Source of the DNA: CAWKOH01 sp963851245
Lineage (GTDB): Bacteria > Actinomycetota > Acidimicrobiia > Acidimicrobiales > Palsa-688
Assembly (NCBI GenBank): GCA_963851245.1
Contig: CAWKOH010000003.1
Coordinates: 310,001-374,000, forward strand
Length of the DNA stretch: 64,000 nt
Direction of reading: 5' to 3'
Numbering within the stretch: position 1 is the first letter of the stretch; each line of letters opens with the position of its first letter. Positions 6,569 through 15,995 of this stretch are shown in pieces. The position numbers and the translations under genes are program-made. The notes under the pieces are model-generated. The model had not been told where the DNA came from and searched no databases. It saw nothing but the letters and a program-made list of their open reading frames with translations.

Positions 6569-8134
6569 ATGAGGCGAAGGACGCTCACCGCGGCTGTAGG
6601 AGTCCTGGCGGTGGTCTGCTCCTCCTGTGCTGGGTCGTCCCGAGGCACTGCGGCTCGTCGTCCCGGGACCACCCAGGTCGGTTCCAGCGGAGCGAGTTCA
6701 GGCTCGGAGTCCCTGCCCTCGCCGATTAGTCCCAGCACGTCGCCGACCACCTTGCCGGCGAGGACGAGTCCCGTGCGTCCGGCCTCGGGCTTCGGGGCCA
6801 ACTGGACGACCTACCACGGGGATGCTGAGGCGACTGGAGTCCAAGCTGCGGACACGGACCTGTTGCCTTCGCGACAGGCTTGGACCTCGCCGATCCTTGA
6901 CGGGCAGCTGTACGGCGAGCCGCTCGTCGCCGACGACCGCGTCGTCGCGGCGACCGAGAACGACACCGTCTACGTGATGGCCGCCAACAGCGGGCAAATC
7001 ATGTGGTCACGCCACCTGGCGAACGCCGTGCCATCCCGTGACCTGCCTTGCGGCGACATCTCGCCCGAGGTCGGTATTACGGGTACCCCGGTGATCGACT
7101 CGACGCGCCACGAGATCTTCGTCGACGCGGACACCCTTGTTACCGGCCCGTCTTCCTCTGGTGGGGTCGAAGCGTCGCACCGCCTATTCGGGCTCGACTT
7201 GTTCACCGGCAAGGTCGAGCTGGACGAGGCGGCCATGCCGAACGCCGGCGAGGACCAGCTCGCGCAGCTGCAGCGGCCTGGGTTGGCGCTCGATGACGGT
7301 GTCGTGGTCATCGCCTACGGTCAGAACGCCGGCGACTGTCCCGGTTCCAACGGTCCTGCTCATGGCTACGTCGTCGCGATACCGGAGACAGGAGGACCCC
7401 TCCACTATTTCCAGATCGGTAGCGGCCGGGATCGGGGGGCGGTGTGGATGGGTGGCAGCTCTCCGGTCGTGGACCCGCAGGGGAACGTTTACGTCGCGAG
7501 CGCCGACGGCTACGACCTCGGCGTCGGCCAACCATACGACGACAGTGACGCGGTGCTCGAGCTGTCGCCAACCATGCACCTTGAGTCCACCTTCTACCCC
7601 ACGGACTGGCAGAAGCTCAGCGCCGACGACCTCGACCTCGGGACCGGGGACCCCGTGCTGGTGGACGGCTTCGTGTTCCAGGTCGGCAAGACGGACACCG
7701 CCTTCCTACTACGTCAGGGAGCACTTGGCGGCGAGGAGGGCGAGGTCACATCGCTTTCAACGTGCAGGGGAGATCCCGACGGCGGACGGGCGGTACAGGG
7801 CTCGGTCGTCTACGTACCCTGCCCGAACGGCGTGACGGCTATCAAGGTGTCGACCAAAGCCCCGTACCTGAAAAAGCTGTGGACCGACAACGACGGAGCG
7901 GCTGGCGGACCGATCATCGCTGATGGACTGGTCTGGACGATTGGGAACGACGACGCGGTGCACGGCCTCAACCCGGACAACGGCCAAGAGGTCGTCTCGA
8001 TTCCCTTCGGCAGCTACGCGAACCACTTCCCGACACCGTCGGCCGGTGATGGCCTGCTGCTCCTTCCGGGCGCCAACCAGGTCTTCGCCTTCATGGGTCC
8101 GGCCGGGCTGCCGCCGGCGCCCCCCGCTGGGTGA
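6569..8134 (+). CDS. Exported PQQ-type beta-propeller lipoprotein
   Basis: A 521-residue secreted protein. It starts with an Arg-rich n-region and a hydrophobic stretch ending in a Cys at about residue 20 (VVCSSCAG), a weak lipobox, then a Ser/Thr/Pro-rich linker to about residue 70. The rest is made of PQQ-like propeller blades such as GQLYGEPLVADDRVVAATEN, then TVYVMAANSGQIMWSRHL. A TAACAT box at 6551-6556 lies 12 bases before the ATG. No enzymatic residues for PQQ-dependent dehydrogenases were recognised, so a scaffold or binding role is more likely. It stands alone, convergent with the DUF1254 gene. Confidence 0.8.
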   Translation: MRRRTLTAAVGVLAVVCSSCAGSSRGTAARRPGTTQVGSSGASSGSESLPSPISPSTSPTTLPARTSPVRPASGFGANWTTYHGDAEATGVQAADTDLLPSRQAWTSPILDGQLYGEPLVADDRVVAATENDTVYVMAANSGQIMWSRHLANAVPSRDLPCGDISPEVGITGTPVIDSTRHEIFVDADTLVTGPSSSGGVEASHRLFGLDLFTGKVELDEAAMPNAGEDQLAQLQRPGLALDDGVVVIAYGQNAGDCPGSNGPAHGYVVAIPETGGPLHYFQIGSGRDRGAVWMGGSSPVVDPQGNVYVASADGYDLGVGQPYDDSDAVLELSPTMHLESTFYPTDWQKLSADDLDLGTGDPVLVDGFVFQVGKTDTAFLLRQGALGGEEGEVTSLSTCRGDPDGGRAVQGSVVYVPCPNGVTAIKVSTKAPYLKKLWTDNDGAAGGPIIADGLVWTIGNDDAVHGLNPDNGQEVVSIPFGSYANHFPTPSAGDGLLLLPGANQVFAFMGPAGLPPAPPAG

Positions 8135-8170
8135 GACGTGCCCGCTCGGTCCACGGCATCCGACCTCGCT

Positions 8171-9316
8171 CTATCTGATGCTCGTCATGGGCGGCAACTG
8201 GTAGCCGCCATCGAAGATGGCGTTGTCGGGCTCGTAGATACGGAGGAGCGGCCGGAACGGGCCAGCCGGCGTGGGCAGCCAGTTGGCCCGGTGCGCTGGA
8301 TCACTTGGTTCGTCGTGCTGCATGACGATCGTGAGTGAGCCGTCCGATGCATTGTGCAGTCCGGGGGTGCGGTCCCCGATCGAGTAGCGATCGATCGGAT
8401 TGTCCACCAGGAAGAAGTCGGGCGTGTCGTACATGGTCACTGACCAAAATGCCAGGCAAGGTGGTGGCGACCCGAACCGCAGTTCGTAGCGGCGCTCGCC
8501 GTGGAGGGGTTGACCGTCGCTGTCGACGTAGACCATGGCATACGCAGCTTGGTAACCGTGATTGCCCCACAGGCCGCCCCGCGCCACGCCCGCGCGGAGC
8601 AGGTATCGCCCCGGCCCGTACGCGACTTTCCAGCGCGGATCGTCGAGCGCGCCGATCTCGAAGAAGTCCAGGTTGTAGTCGAAGACGTGGTAGGTCAGAT
8701 CCCAGCCGTTCTGCTTGGGGCTGGGTGTGTTTTTGAGGGCCGTCTCCAGGCGCTCCCTTCCGGCGGCCAAGCCGTCGCGGAGGGCCGCCGCCAGCCGTGC
8801 ATCCGTGTCGTGGTAGGGCGAGCTGGTCGCGAGCAGGCCGAGTGGCTCAAAGCGCTGCTGGTAGACGAGGTCACGGGCGGCGGCCGGGAAGGCCCGCATC
8901 CAGGATCGCATTTGCTCGAAGAAGCGCAGCTCCTCGGGCACGGCCGGGTCAGATGTAGCCACACCGGCCCCGGGCTTGGTCGGGCTGAGTGTCAGCCTGC
9001 TTTGCAGCTCACGCACTGCGGGCAGATCCGCTTCGCCGTTGACCGCCCAGCGGCCGATCATCGTCCCCAGCGTGGTGGGGAACCGAATCAGGATTACGTC
9101 ATCGGGTACCTCGCCGTCCCAACCCGGGGATACAAGCAGAAACGATCCCTCCGAAGTTCCCGTGGCCCGATGCCCGAGATACGCGAAGTTGTTCGTCCGT
9201 ATGTCAACGAACTGCAGTACGTAGTAGCGGCCGTCCGAGTCGGGCGCATCCAAACGCACCGGGCCGCCGCCGGTGTCCACGTTGGCGATCGAGTAGACCG
9301 TGTCGTTGTTGACCGA
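8171..9316 (-). pseudogene. DUF1254/DUF1214 protein, 5'-truncated
   Basis: The open frame encodes most of a DUF1254-DUF1214 protein: the SVNNDTVYSIANVDTGGG motif of DUF1254 at the very start, and a C-terminal DUF1214 part with YELRFGSPPPCLAFWSVTMYD. The N-terminal part that normally precedes NNDTVYS is absent: an in-frame TAG at 9319-9317 sits right before it, only 3 bases after the stop of the upstream gene. The first usable start inside the frame is GTG 9280, after the motif. This looks like a deletion that removed the 5' end. The biochemical role of the family is unclear. Confidence 0.7.
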
Positions 9317-9322
9317 CTAGGA

Positions 9323-10396
9323 CTAGGCGAGCCCGTAGCGGGGCATGGCCCCGCTGAAGGAGTGCTCGTAGAGCCCGTAGCCGACCTTCCCGTCGTAGGA
9401 GAACCGGGCGGCATGGTCGACCACGGCGTACGACCCGAGGACCTCGATGTCTGCGACGTCGTAGACCTTGCCTTGGACGACCAGATCCGGGCCCTGCCAC
9501 ATGCCATGACGCCAATCGTCCTCTAGGCCGTAGCCAGTACCGACGGCCAGGTAGTTGGCCACCAGTGGCTCACAGGTCAGCTCAATGCCGGCATCGGGGA
9601 ACGTGATCTTCGACCCGGAGAGTAGCCGCATGCCCTCCACGAAATGATGGTCATGCTCGGTGCGACCCAGCTGCTCGACGCGGCCATCGAGCCACACCCG
9701 CTCGGCCTGCTCGAGGGTGCGGACTCCGTCGGCCCGCTCCGAGCAGATGTAGAACAGACAGTGGTCGTCGAAGCGCATGGGGAAATAGGTCCACATCCCG
9801 CCTCCCATGACGTTTGTGCCTTTGCGGATACCGTCAGGCTCACGTTCGCCGACTGGTCGCACACCCCAGGAGCGGTCACGCGATCCCATCGTGGTAGCGG
9901 CACTCACGGCCAGCTCACGGCCAGCCACGCTCAGTTTCCCGGTCCATGATCCCATCTGGGCCAGGCGCTGGGTATCGAACATCACACGGCCGGCGTGGCG
10001 GATGAATTGGTTCGGCTCGGGGATGGCCGGGCCGAAGCCCTCCCAGGTTAGGTCCATGCCGAGGCTGTGTTCGCTTGGCTCTACGACGAAGCGCAGCCGC
10101 CGCAGTGGCTCGAGGACCTCGACGCGCAGGGGACCTACGCGGATATCGGAGCGGTCGCCCAGCGGGCGCGAAGCCCGCACTACATGCTGCTGGTCGCCGA
10201 TCCGCACCGTCGCGAAGGCATCGGTCACCCCCAGGTTGGGGTACTGCCCGAGGCCCATCACGGCCATCCAATCGCCGGTGGTGTCGAAGGCGTTGAAGTA
10301 ATAGCGGTCGTAGAAGTTCCGATCGCTGGTGGCCGGGTGGGCGATCCACTCCGAGGCTTGGTGGACGGGGAAGTCATCCCACGGAGTCACGCTCAT
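9323..10396 (-). CDS. Calycin/AttH-like conserved protein of a catabolic cluster
   Basis: A 357-residue protein. The start is placed at ATG 10396 (MSVTPWDDFPVHQASEWI); the open frame extends further upstream but only over sequence that is antisense to the next gene. The pattern of many beta strands and the stretch TTMGSRDRSWGVRPVG resemble the CrtC/AttH-like calycin fold found in actinobacterial proteins next to acyl-CoA and steroid catabolism genes. It ends three bases before the truncated DUF1254 frame. The function is not known and the fold assignment is tentative. Confidence 0.6.
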   Translation of the reverse strand: MSVTPWDDFPVHQASEWIAHPATSDRNFYDRYYFNAFDTTGDWMAVMGLGQYPNLGVTDAFATVRIGDQQHVVRASRPLGDRSDIRVGPLRVEVLEPLRRLRFVVEPSEHSLGMDLTWEGFGPAIPEPNQFIRHAGRVMFDTQRLAQMGSWTGKLSVAGRELAVSAATTMGSRDRSWGVRPVGEREPDGIRKGTNVMGGGMWTYFPMRFDDHCLFYICSERADGVRTLEQAERVWLDGRVEQLGRTEHDHHFVEGMRLLSGSKITFPDAGIELTCEPLVANYLAVGTGYGLEDDWRHGMWQGPDLVVQGKVYDVADIEVLGSYAVVDHAARFSYDGKVGYGLYEHSFSGAMPRYGLA

Positions 10397-10538
10397 GACC
10401 CGATTGTAGGCAGGAGACTGCGGGGCGGTAGCCGGGGCCGGCCCACCGGGTGCCTGATATTGTGAAAGCCACGATAGGCAGGTGGGCTGGGACTCCGGGC
10501 GGCGTGCCGGACCCACGCGCAACACAGGGGGAGGCAGA

Positions 10539-11681
10539 ATGACCGGATCGACATCGGTGGAGCAGGTGTCGAACGCACCGAAGCTGCACAAGGACCGCAG
10601 CGGGTACGGCCCGGCTCTGCAGCAGTGGTTCACCGACTGCCGTCCGGGGGTCGCAGACGTGCGCGTCGGGGGAGTCGACATCCCGTTGGCCACGGGATTC
10701 TCCAACGAGACGGTCTTCTTCGACGTTGACTGGACCGAGGATGGCCTAGCCCGGCATGAACGATTCGTTGCTCGAGTGGAGCCACCCACCGGAGCTCTCT
10801 TTCCGATCCAGACTCCGGCTTGCTCGGTCTCGGTTGAGGTCCAGTTCCGCGCTATGGAGCTGGTCGCCAAGCACGGGGTGCCGATGTGCCCGCTGGTGGG
10901 CTTCGAGGCCGACCCGGCTGTGTTGGGCCACCCCTTCTTCGTGATGGGCTTCGTCGACGGCGTGGTTCCGGCCGATGTTCCTCGCTATTCCGAGGACGGA
11001 TTCCTCGTCACCGAGGCCACCCCCGAACAACGCGGCCGGATGATTCGCAGCGGCCTGCGGGCGCTGGCCCGGGTGCACGCCATCGACTGGCGGTCAGCCG
11101 GCCTGGAGTGGCTGGACGGCAGTGCGACGGCGACGCCTACCCAAGCGGTCCAGCTGCAGCTTTACCGCCAGTTCGTGACGGATCAGCTCAAAGGACGCGA
11201 TCACCCCGTCCTATTCGAGTCGCTCGACTGGCTCGAGGCCAACGATCCCCACGACGAGCGGGTTGGTCTCGCGTGGGGTGACAGTCGCCTCGGCAATATC
11301 ATCTGGCGCGACTACGAGGCGGCGGTGATCTGCGATTGGGAGGCCTGCGCTCTCGGCCCTACGGAAGCCGATGTCGGCTGGTGGCTGATGTTCGACCGCA
11401 TGTCCTTCGACGATCTCGGAGCCCCCCGGATGGAGGGCTTCCCAACGCGGGAGCAGATGATCGCCATCTACGAGGAGGAGTCCGGTCGGGAAGTACGCAA
11501 CCCTCATTATTGGGAGGTCTTTGGGGCCATGCGCTTCGATGCCATCATGATCGGGCTGGCCGATCGGATGGTCGACGCTGGTCTCGTGCCAGCGGCCGTC
11601 AATATGGGCGTAGCCAATGCCGTCACCGAGGCACTGGCCCGCTTGCTTGAGATCGACAACCCCACTCCGGTTCCCTACTGA
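10539..11681 (+). CDS. APH/ACAD10-type phosphotransferase family protein
   Basis: A 380-residue protein of the aminoglycoside-phosphotransferase/kinase-like fold. The nucleotide-binding start (FSNETVFFDVDW) lies near residue 53, the catalytic loop is WGDSRLGNIIW near residue 246 with the conserved Asp and Asn, and the metal-binding Asp is in VICDWEACALG. This branch resembles the kinase half of ACAD10-type proteins that act with acyl-CoA dehydrogenases rather than drug-resistance enzymes. The ATG at 10539 follows a GGGGAGG ribosome-binding site. It is divergent from the calycin-like gene, with 142 bases between the starts. Confidence 0.8.
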   Translation: MTGSTSVEQVSNAPKLHKDRSGYGPALQQWFTDCRPGVADVRVGGVDIPLATGFSNETVFFDVDWTEDGLARHERFVARVEPPTGALFPIQTPACSVSVEVQFRAMELVAKHGVPMCPLVGFEADPAVLGHPFFVMGFVDGVVPADVPRYSEDGFLVTEATPEQRGRMIRSGLRALARVHAIDWRSAGLEWLDGSATATPTQAVQLQLYRQFVTDQLKGRDHPVLFESLDWLEANDPHDERVGLAWGDSRLGNIIWRDYEAAVICDWEACALGPTEADVGWWLMFDRMSFDDLGAPRMEGFPTREQMIAIYEEESGREVRNPHYWEVFGAMRFDAIMIGLADRMVDAGLVPAAVNMGVANAVTEALARLLEIDNPTPVPY

Positions 11682-11787
11682 GCTGCCGTGCCCCCAAGAT
11701 CGCGCCGCGCTCCAGCCGGGGAGCGGCAAGAGTTGGGCCCGCCGGTACTACTCGGACACTGCAGAGACCCGTTTGCAGCTGGGGCGG

Positions 11788-13480
11788 TTAGGCCTGGACG
11801 GCCCGTCCGATCATGGAGGCGGGACGTTTTCCTGTGCCCGCCCCATCCAGCCATGTCGGCACGCCGGACACGATGGTGGCTCGATATCCGGCGGCGGTCC
11901 GGCTGTAGCGCCATGCCCCTCCGGGCAGGTCGTATCGGCGGATCTCCTCCCCGGGGTTGATCTCTGACAGGTCGAACACGGCAACGTCAGCGACGGCTCC
12001 GGGACGGATGACTCCGCGGTCTGGTACCCCGAAGAAGGTCGCTTGTTTGGCCGTCACCGCGTTGACGCCCTCCTCGATGGTGATGGCGCTCATGTCGCGG
12101 ACGAGGTGTGAGAGCACGTACGTGGCATCGCCGGCGCCACTGAACATCTGAACGTGGGCGCCGGCATCGCTCGCACCGGACAATCCGCGGCTTCCTCGGA
12201 GCAGCCTGACGGAGGCTTCCGTGTCGATGGCACGGTCACCCGTGCGCACGTTGCCATCGAGGTTTGTCTCGAGTAGCCAATCAGCGAGAGCGTCGGAGGG
12301 GTGCTTGCCGGTCCGCTGAACGGCGTCAGCGAGAGACTCTCCGCTATTCGGGCCGCCGATCAACTTCAGTCTCTGCGGAGACTTGATGGCTGCGAGGGTG
12401 TAGGTGCATGCGTCCCATTCGGATCGGGCCGCGGATCGCCATGCCGGATCCTCGAGCAGAGCTCGCATCCTCTCCGGTGGAGCATTGACGACTTGGTGCC
12501 AGCTGGCGATCCCGCTCCACATGATGGATCGTTCGAAGTGCATGTTCACATGGGTCGGTCGGACACTGAAGTTCGCCCAGAGGGGCGCGCCCTGTTCCCA
12601 ATACGGCTCAAGGAACTCTTCGAGAAGCGTGCGGGGGCCGGAATTTGATTCCTCCAGCTGGTAACCGGCGAAAAGCGTCCGTACTCCTGCGTTCGCGGCC
12701 GGTCGGGCTACCCTCTCCAGATCTTCGAGGAAGTATTCCGGTTGCAGGAATCTCGGTACGAACTGCAGTACGGCGTTGTGTTGCGCCAGGACTCCGATGA
12801 GATCGAGCAGCTCATTGTCGTCGGCCAAGCGGCTCGGTACCAGGCGGTTGTCTCGGTCGATGTCCATGGCGGTTGTGGACAGGCCGATCGCTCCCGCCGA
12901 AAGTGCCCCGTCGAGGACCTGACAGAGGGCGGCCCGTTCAGTTGCGGTTGCGGGGCGTTCCCATGCATCGGGCCCCATCACCCAGGTGCGCAGCATCTGG
13001 TGGGGGGCGAATCCGATCGTGTTCGCTGCGGTCGCGTGTTTTCGTGGCTCGATAGAAGTATTCCGGCCATGTGTTCCATGTCCACGGGACGCCGAGATGA
13101 AAGGCTTCGGCTGGAATGTCCTCGATGAAGGCAAAGAGATCAACCAGGTCTGATTGTTCAGTCGATTTCAGCGGAGCCAACCCGAGGCCGCAGTTGGCGA
13201 TGACCATTGTCGTGCATCCGTGAGCCGGCATGGGGTCACAATCCGGGTCCCACCACACCGCCGCGTCGTAGTGAGTGTGCGACTCGATGAAACCGGGGGT
13301 GACGTAGGCACCCGATGCGTCGATCACGGGCTCCGAGTCGCGACGCAGCCGGGATCCGAGTTCGACGATCCGGCCGTGGCGAATGCGCACATCGGCCTGT
13401 ACCGGTGCGGCGCCGGTGCCATCGATGACGCTACCCCCGCGTAGCAGTAGATCGCCAGCAGGTCCGGGGTCGAAGGTCAT
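11788..13480 (-). CDS. N-acyl-D-amino-acid deacylase-type amidohydrolase (frameshifted)
   Basis: Two overlapping frames together encode one D-aminoacylase-like metal-dependent amidohydrolase. The N-terminal frame (from 13480) has GGSVIDGTGAAPVQADVRI and the metal-binding HTH in FIESHTHYDAAVWWDP; the C-terminal frame has ATAANTIGFAPHQMLRTWVMG and the catalytic Asp in GASDAGAHVQMF. They join exactly if one A is removed from the AAAA run at 13042-13039 (minus strand), giving YRATKHATAANTIGF. It sits in the catabolic island and is convergent with the phosphotransferase gene. The substrate may be an N-acyl amino acid or a cyclic amide; unknown. Confidence 0.75.
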
Positions 13481-13636
13481 AGCGCCTCTCCTTTGGCGGT
13501 GTCCGGGATCATGCTCGCGGACGCATCGGAACAGCGCAATTCCTGGACTATGTCAAGAATTGCGGCTCTGAATGCCCGTTGGTTCCGCCTACCCGGAACT
13601 GGGCCCACAGGGTCGAGCTGCCCGGTCAGATCCGAG

Positions 13637-13645
13637 ATTGAATAG
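13637..13645. repeat. Target-site duplication, left copy
   Basis: ATTGAATAG, identical to 15805-15813 on the other side of the insertion sequence. The exact border may be off by one or two bases because the sequence after the repeat is also similar. Confidence 0.75.
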
Positions 13646-13778
13646 GGTGCGGCTCCCGTAGAGGGACCTGTTTTGTCCTGGCCAAATGGTGCCCTGGGCG
13701 GGGAGTTCGTCGTCGGGATGGCGGGTTGAGCCGTCGGAGCTTGGCGGTGGCAGCGGGAGGTTCGGTCGGTAGTGCGGG

Positions 13779-14174
13779 CTATGTGGTTCGCCGGGACCTT
13801 GTGGTGGGCGTTGAGTGGGGTCGGGAAGCACTGCGGCTTGAGGGCTCGGCTGCGTCGAGAGCGTTGAGTGAGGCGATCTCGAGCCTGGCGACGACATCGT
13901 TGAGTAGTTTGCGGTTGTCGAACCAGGGCTGATAGCGGGCCAGTTGCTCTTGGCTGAGAAGTCGTGTGATGGTCTTGCCGTTGGCGGTCCGGGTCCACTG
14001 GATGTAGGGGCCGTGCAGCCGAGGCGGGTCGGCCTTGCAGGCGCAGCGCTGCTTGCCGCAGCGTACGTGGCGCACGACGACCGATCCGGGCAGTAGCCCG
14101 TCGATGTGTGAGAGGGCTTCGGCGAGGGCCTTGCGTGTGTTGGCGAAAGGTGGCTCGGTGGCCTGCTTGCTCAT
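13779..14174 (-). CDS. DUF6788-like accessory protein inside the insertion sequence
   Basis: A 131-residue protein with the Cys cluster RCGKQRCAC followed by LHGPYIQWTR, a pattern I associate with DUF6788 proteins linked to transposases. The ATG follows a GGAGGAGGAG ribosome-binding site. It lies within the inverted ends of the element and is divergent from the transposase, about 110 bases apart. The clustered Cys residues suggest a metal-binding site, perhaps for DNA binding or regulation of transposition. The last 30 residues are Ser/Arg rich and low in information. Confidence 0.65.
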   Translation of the reverse strand: MSKQATEPPFANTRKALAEALSHIDGLLPGSVVVRHVRCGKQRCACKADPPRLHGPYIQWTRTANGKTITRLLSQEQLARYQPWFDNRKLLNDVVARLEIASLNALDAAEPSSRSASRPHSTPTTRSRRTT

Positions 14175-14285
14175 CGCTTCTCCTCCTCCTAAGCCTGACT
14201 AAGGGGCCTCCAGGCAGCCCAAGAGCATCCACTACCGGTGATCCTACAGCCGTCACGCTGTAAGAACATGATGGAGGAGGTTGCC

Positions 14286-15779
14286 ATGCCACATAACACC
14301 GAGGACGCCTTTGGCGCCAGCCGGGCGCGCTTTGATGAGGCCTGCTCGTTCCTGGGCGGCCAAGACGCGATGGAGCTCACCCACGCCGAGCTTGAGGCGA
14401 GGCTTGCAGTCGATGTCCGCGAGCTGGTCCGACAGCTCCTCCAGGACCACCTCGACCTGCGGGCGGCACGCGAGGAGCGCCTCTATGAGGTCGTCGACGA
14501 CAAGGGCGCTCCACGGGGAGCTGTCGAGGCCGGCCACCGGCGCCCGCTGCAGACGATGTTCGGCACCGTCACCGTCACCCGCTTCGCCTACCGCCGCCGA
14601 GGCGAGGAGAACCTCTATCCAGCTGACGCGGCGCTGAACCTACCCGAGGAGGTCCACTCCCACGGGCTTCGTGAGCTCGCCGCCATCGAGTCGACCAGGG
14701 GGAGCTTCGAAGACGCCACCGACGCCATCCACAGGACGACCGGCGCCGGCATGGGGAAGCGCCAGGCAGAAGAGCTGACGCGGCGGGCGGCAGTCGACTT
14801 CGAGGCGTACTACGAGCAAACGTCGACGATGCGGGCCAACGACGGTGACGTGCTGGTTGTTTCCATGGACGGCAAGGGGATCGTCATGAGGCCCGATGCC
14901 CTGCGGCCCGCGACGGCCAAAGCAGCAGGGAAGGCGACCTCGAAACTGAAGACAAGGCTCTCGAAAGGAGAAAAGCGCAACCGCAAGCGCATCGCCGAGG
15001 TGGGAGCCGTCTACGATGCCACGCCAGTCCCGCGGACTGCGCCCGACGTCATCGGGCGAAAGAACGACGCGGACAAGGTGGAGGGGCCGAAGGCGAAGAA
15101 CAAATGGCTCACCGCCAGCGTCGTCGACGATGCGTCACAGGTCATCTCCGCGGTGTTCGAGGAGGCAGAGCGCCGTGACCCGGCGCACACGCGCACCTGG
15201 GTCGCTCTCGTCGACGGCGCGAACCACCAGATTGACTGCATCGAGGCCGAAGCGGCCCACCGAGGGATCGAGATCAGCATCGTGGTCGACTTCGTTCACG
15301 CCCTCGAGTACTTGTGGTCTTCGGCCTGGTCGTTCTTCGCCGAGGGTGACCCTGCAGCCGAGGACTGGGTGGCCGACAAGGCGATCGCGGTCCTCGAAGG
15401 AAAGACGTCGACAGTCGCCGCTTCGATCCGGCGCAAAGCCACCTGCCTCGGACTCGACGCTCGCACCCGGGAGAACGCCGACACCTGCGCCGACTACCTG
15501 CTCGCCAAAAAGAACTACCTCGACTACCCACGAGCGCTTGAACAAGGCTGGCCGATCGCAACCGGAGTGATAGAGGGAGCCGTTCGGCACCTCGTGAAGG
15601 ACAGGATGGACCTAACCGGCGCCCGGTGGGGACTCCAAGGAGCCGAAGCTGTCCTCAAGCTACGAGCACTTCGCAGCAACGGCGACTTCCAGCGCTACTT
15701 CAAGTTCCACCTCACCAGAGAACACCAGCGAGTGCACGAAGCTCGTTACGCCGACGCAACGATCCCGATGGCTGCTTGA
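14286..15779 (+). CDS. ISKra4-family transposase
   Basis: A 497-residue DDE transposase of the ISKra4 type. Recognisable parts are the N-terminal GHRRPLQTMFGTVTVTRFAY at about residues 80-99, the first acidic box VVSMDGKGI near residue 195, VALVDGANHQIDCIE, and the C-terminal GVIEGAVRHLVKDRMDLTGA characteristic of this group. The start is taken at ATG 14286 after AGGAGG; an in-frame upstream ATG at 14238 is possible. The gene is intact and ends 25 bases before the right border of the element. Confidence 0.9.
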   Translation: MPHNTEDAFGASRARFDEACSFLGGQDAMELTHAELEARLAVDVRELVRQLLQDHLDLRAAREERLYEVVDDKGAPRGAVEAGHRRPLQTMFGTVTVTRFAYRRRGEENLYPADAALNLPEEVHSHGLRELAAIESTRGSFEDATDAIHRTTGAGMGKRQAEELTRRAAVDFEAYYEQTSTMRANDGDVLVVSMDGKGIVMRPDALRPATAKAAGKATSKLKTRLSKGEKRNRKRIAEVGAVYDATPVPRTAPDVIGRKNDADKVEGPKAKNKWLTASVVDDASQVISAVFEEAERRDPAHTRTWVALVDGANHQIDCIEAEAAHRGIEISIVVDFVHALEYLWSSAWSFFAEGDPAAEDWVADKAIAVLEGKTSTVAASIRRKATCLGLDARTRENADTCADYLLAKKNYLDYPRALEQGWPIATGVIEGAVRHLVKDRMDLTGARWGLQGAEAVLKLRALRSNGDFQRYFKFHLTREHQRVHEARYADATIPMAA

Positions 15780-15804
15780 GATCCCTCCAGGGGAGCCGCA
15801 CCCG

Positions 15805-15813
15805 ATTGAATAG
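15805..15813. repeat. Target-site duplication, right copy
   Basis: ATTGAATAG, matching 13637-13645. Its last three bases form part of the TAGGCT -10 box of the small gene that follows. Confidence 0.75.
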
Positions 15814-15816
15814 GCT
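15811..15816 (+). promoter_or_regulatory. -10 box TAGGCT next to the insertion site
   Basis: TAGGCT, 8 bases before the GTG at 15825, fits the leaderless pattern seen elsewhere in the window. The insertion sequence ends 6 bases upstream, so any original -35 region has been replaced by the end of the element. Confidence 0.45.
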
Positions 15817-15824
15817 CAGGGATC

Positions 15825-15995
15825 GTGGACCTAGCCACCCTCAGCGACAACGATCTCCTGGCTGAGCTCCACGACGCCCAACGCTCTATCCCGGGAATCT
15901 CTGATCCGGAAGTACGCCGGGCGGCCTGGGACCGAGTGTTGCAGGCCCACAAGGAGCTGGAGCGCCGTTACCCATCTGGGTTCGAGCCGATCTAG
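15825..15995 (+). CDS. 56-residue hypothetical protein beside the insertion sequence
   Basis: A short gene starting at GTG 15825 and ending with TAG at 15993-15995. The product begins VDLATLSDNDLLAELHDAQR and continues with a helical, charged sequence ending RRYPSGFEPI, the character of a small conserved soluble protein. Support comes from codon use, amphipathic helices and the TAGGCT box 8 bases before the start. No function is recognised. The insertion of the ISKra4 element directly upstream may have altered its expression. Confidence 0.55.
   Translation: MDLATLSDNDLLAELHDAQRSIPGISDPEVRRAAWDRVLQAHKELERRYPSGFEPI

Larger units (their letters stand above)
13646..15804 (+). mobile_element. ISKra4-family insertion sequence, complete
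   Basis: A 2.16-kb element with inverted ends: the left end GGTGCGGCTCCCGTAGAGGGA and the right end (reverse complement) CGGGTGCGGCTCCCCTGGAG with continuing similarity. It is flanked by the 9-bp duplication ATTGAATAG. It holds an intact ISKra4-type transposase gene and, divergently, a DUF6788-like passenger gene. Both ends and both genes are intact, so the element could be active. Confidence 0.85.

Noticed and set aside
10397..10870. N-terminal extension of the calycin-like gene to 10870
   Set aside because: It overlaps the start of the phosphotransferase gene in antisense and has Ser/Arg-rich shadow composition; ATG 10396 begins the conserved part.
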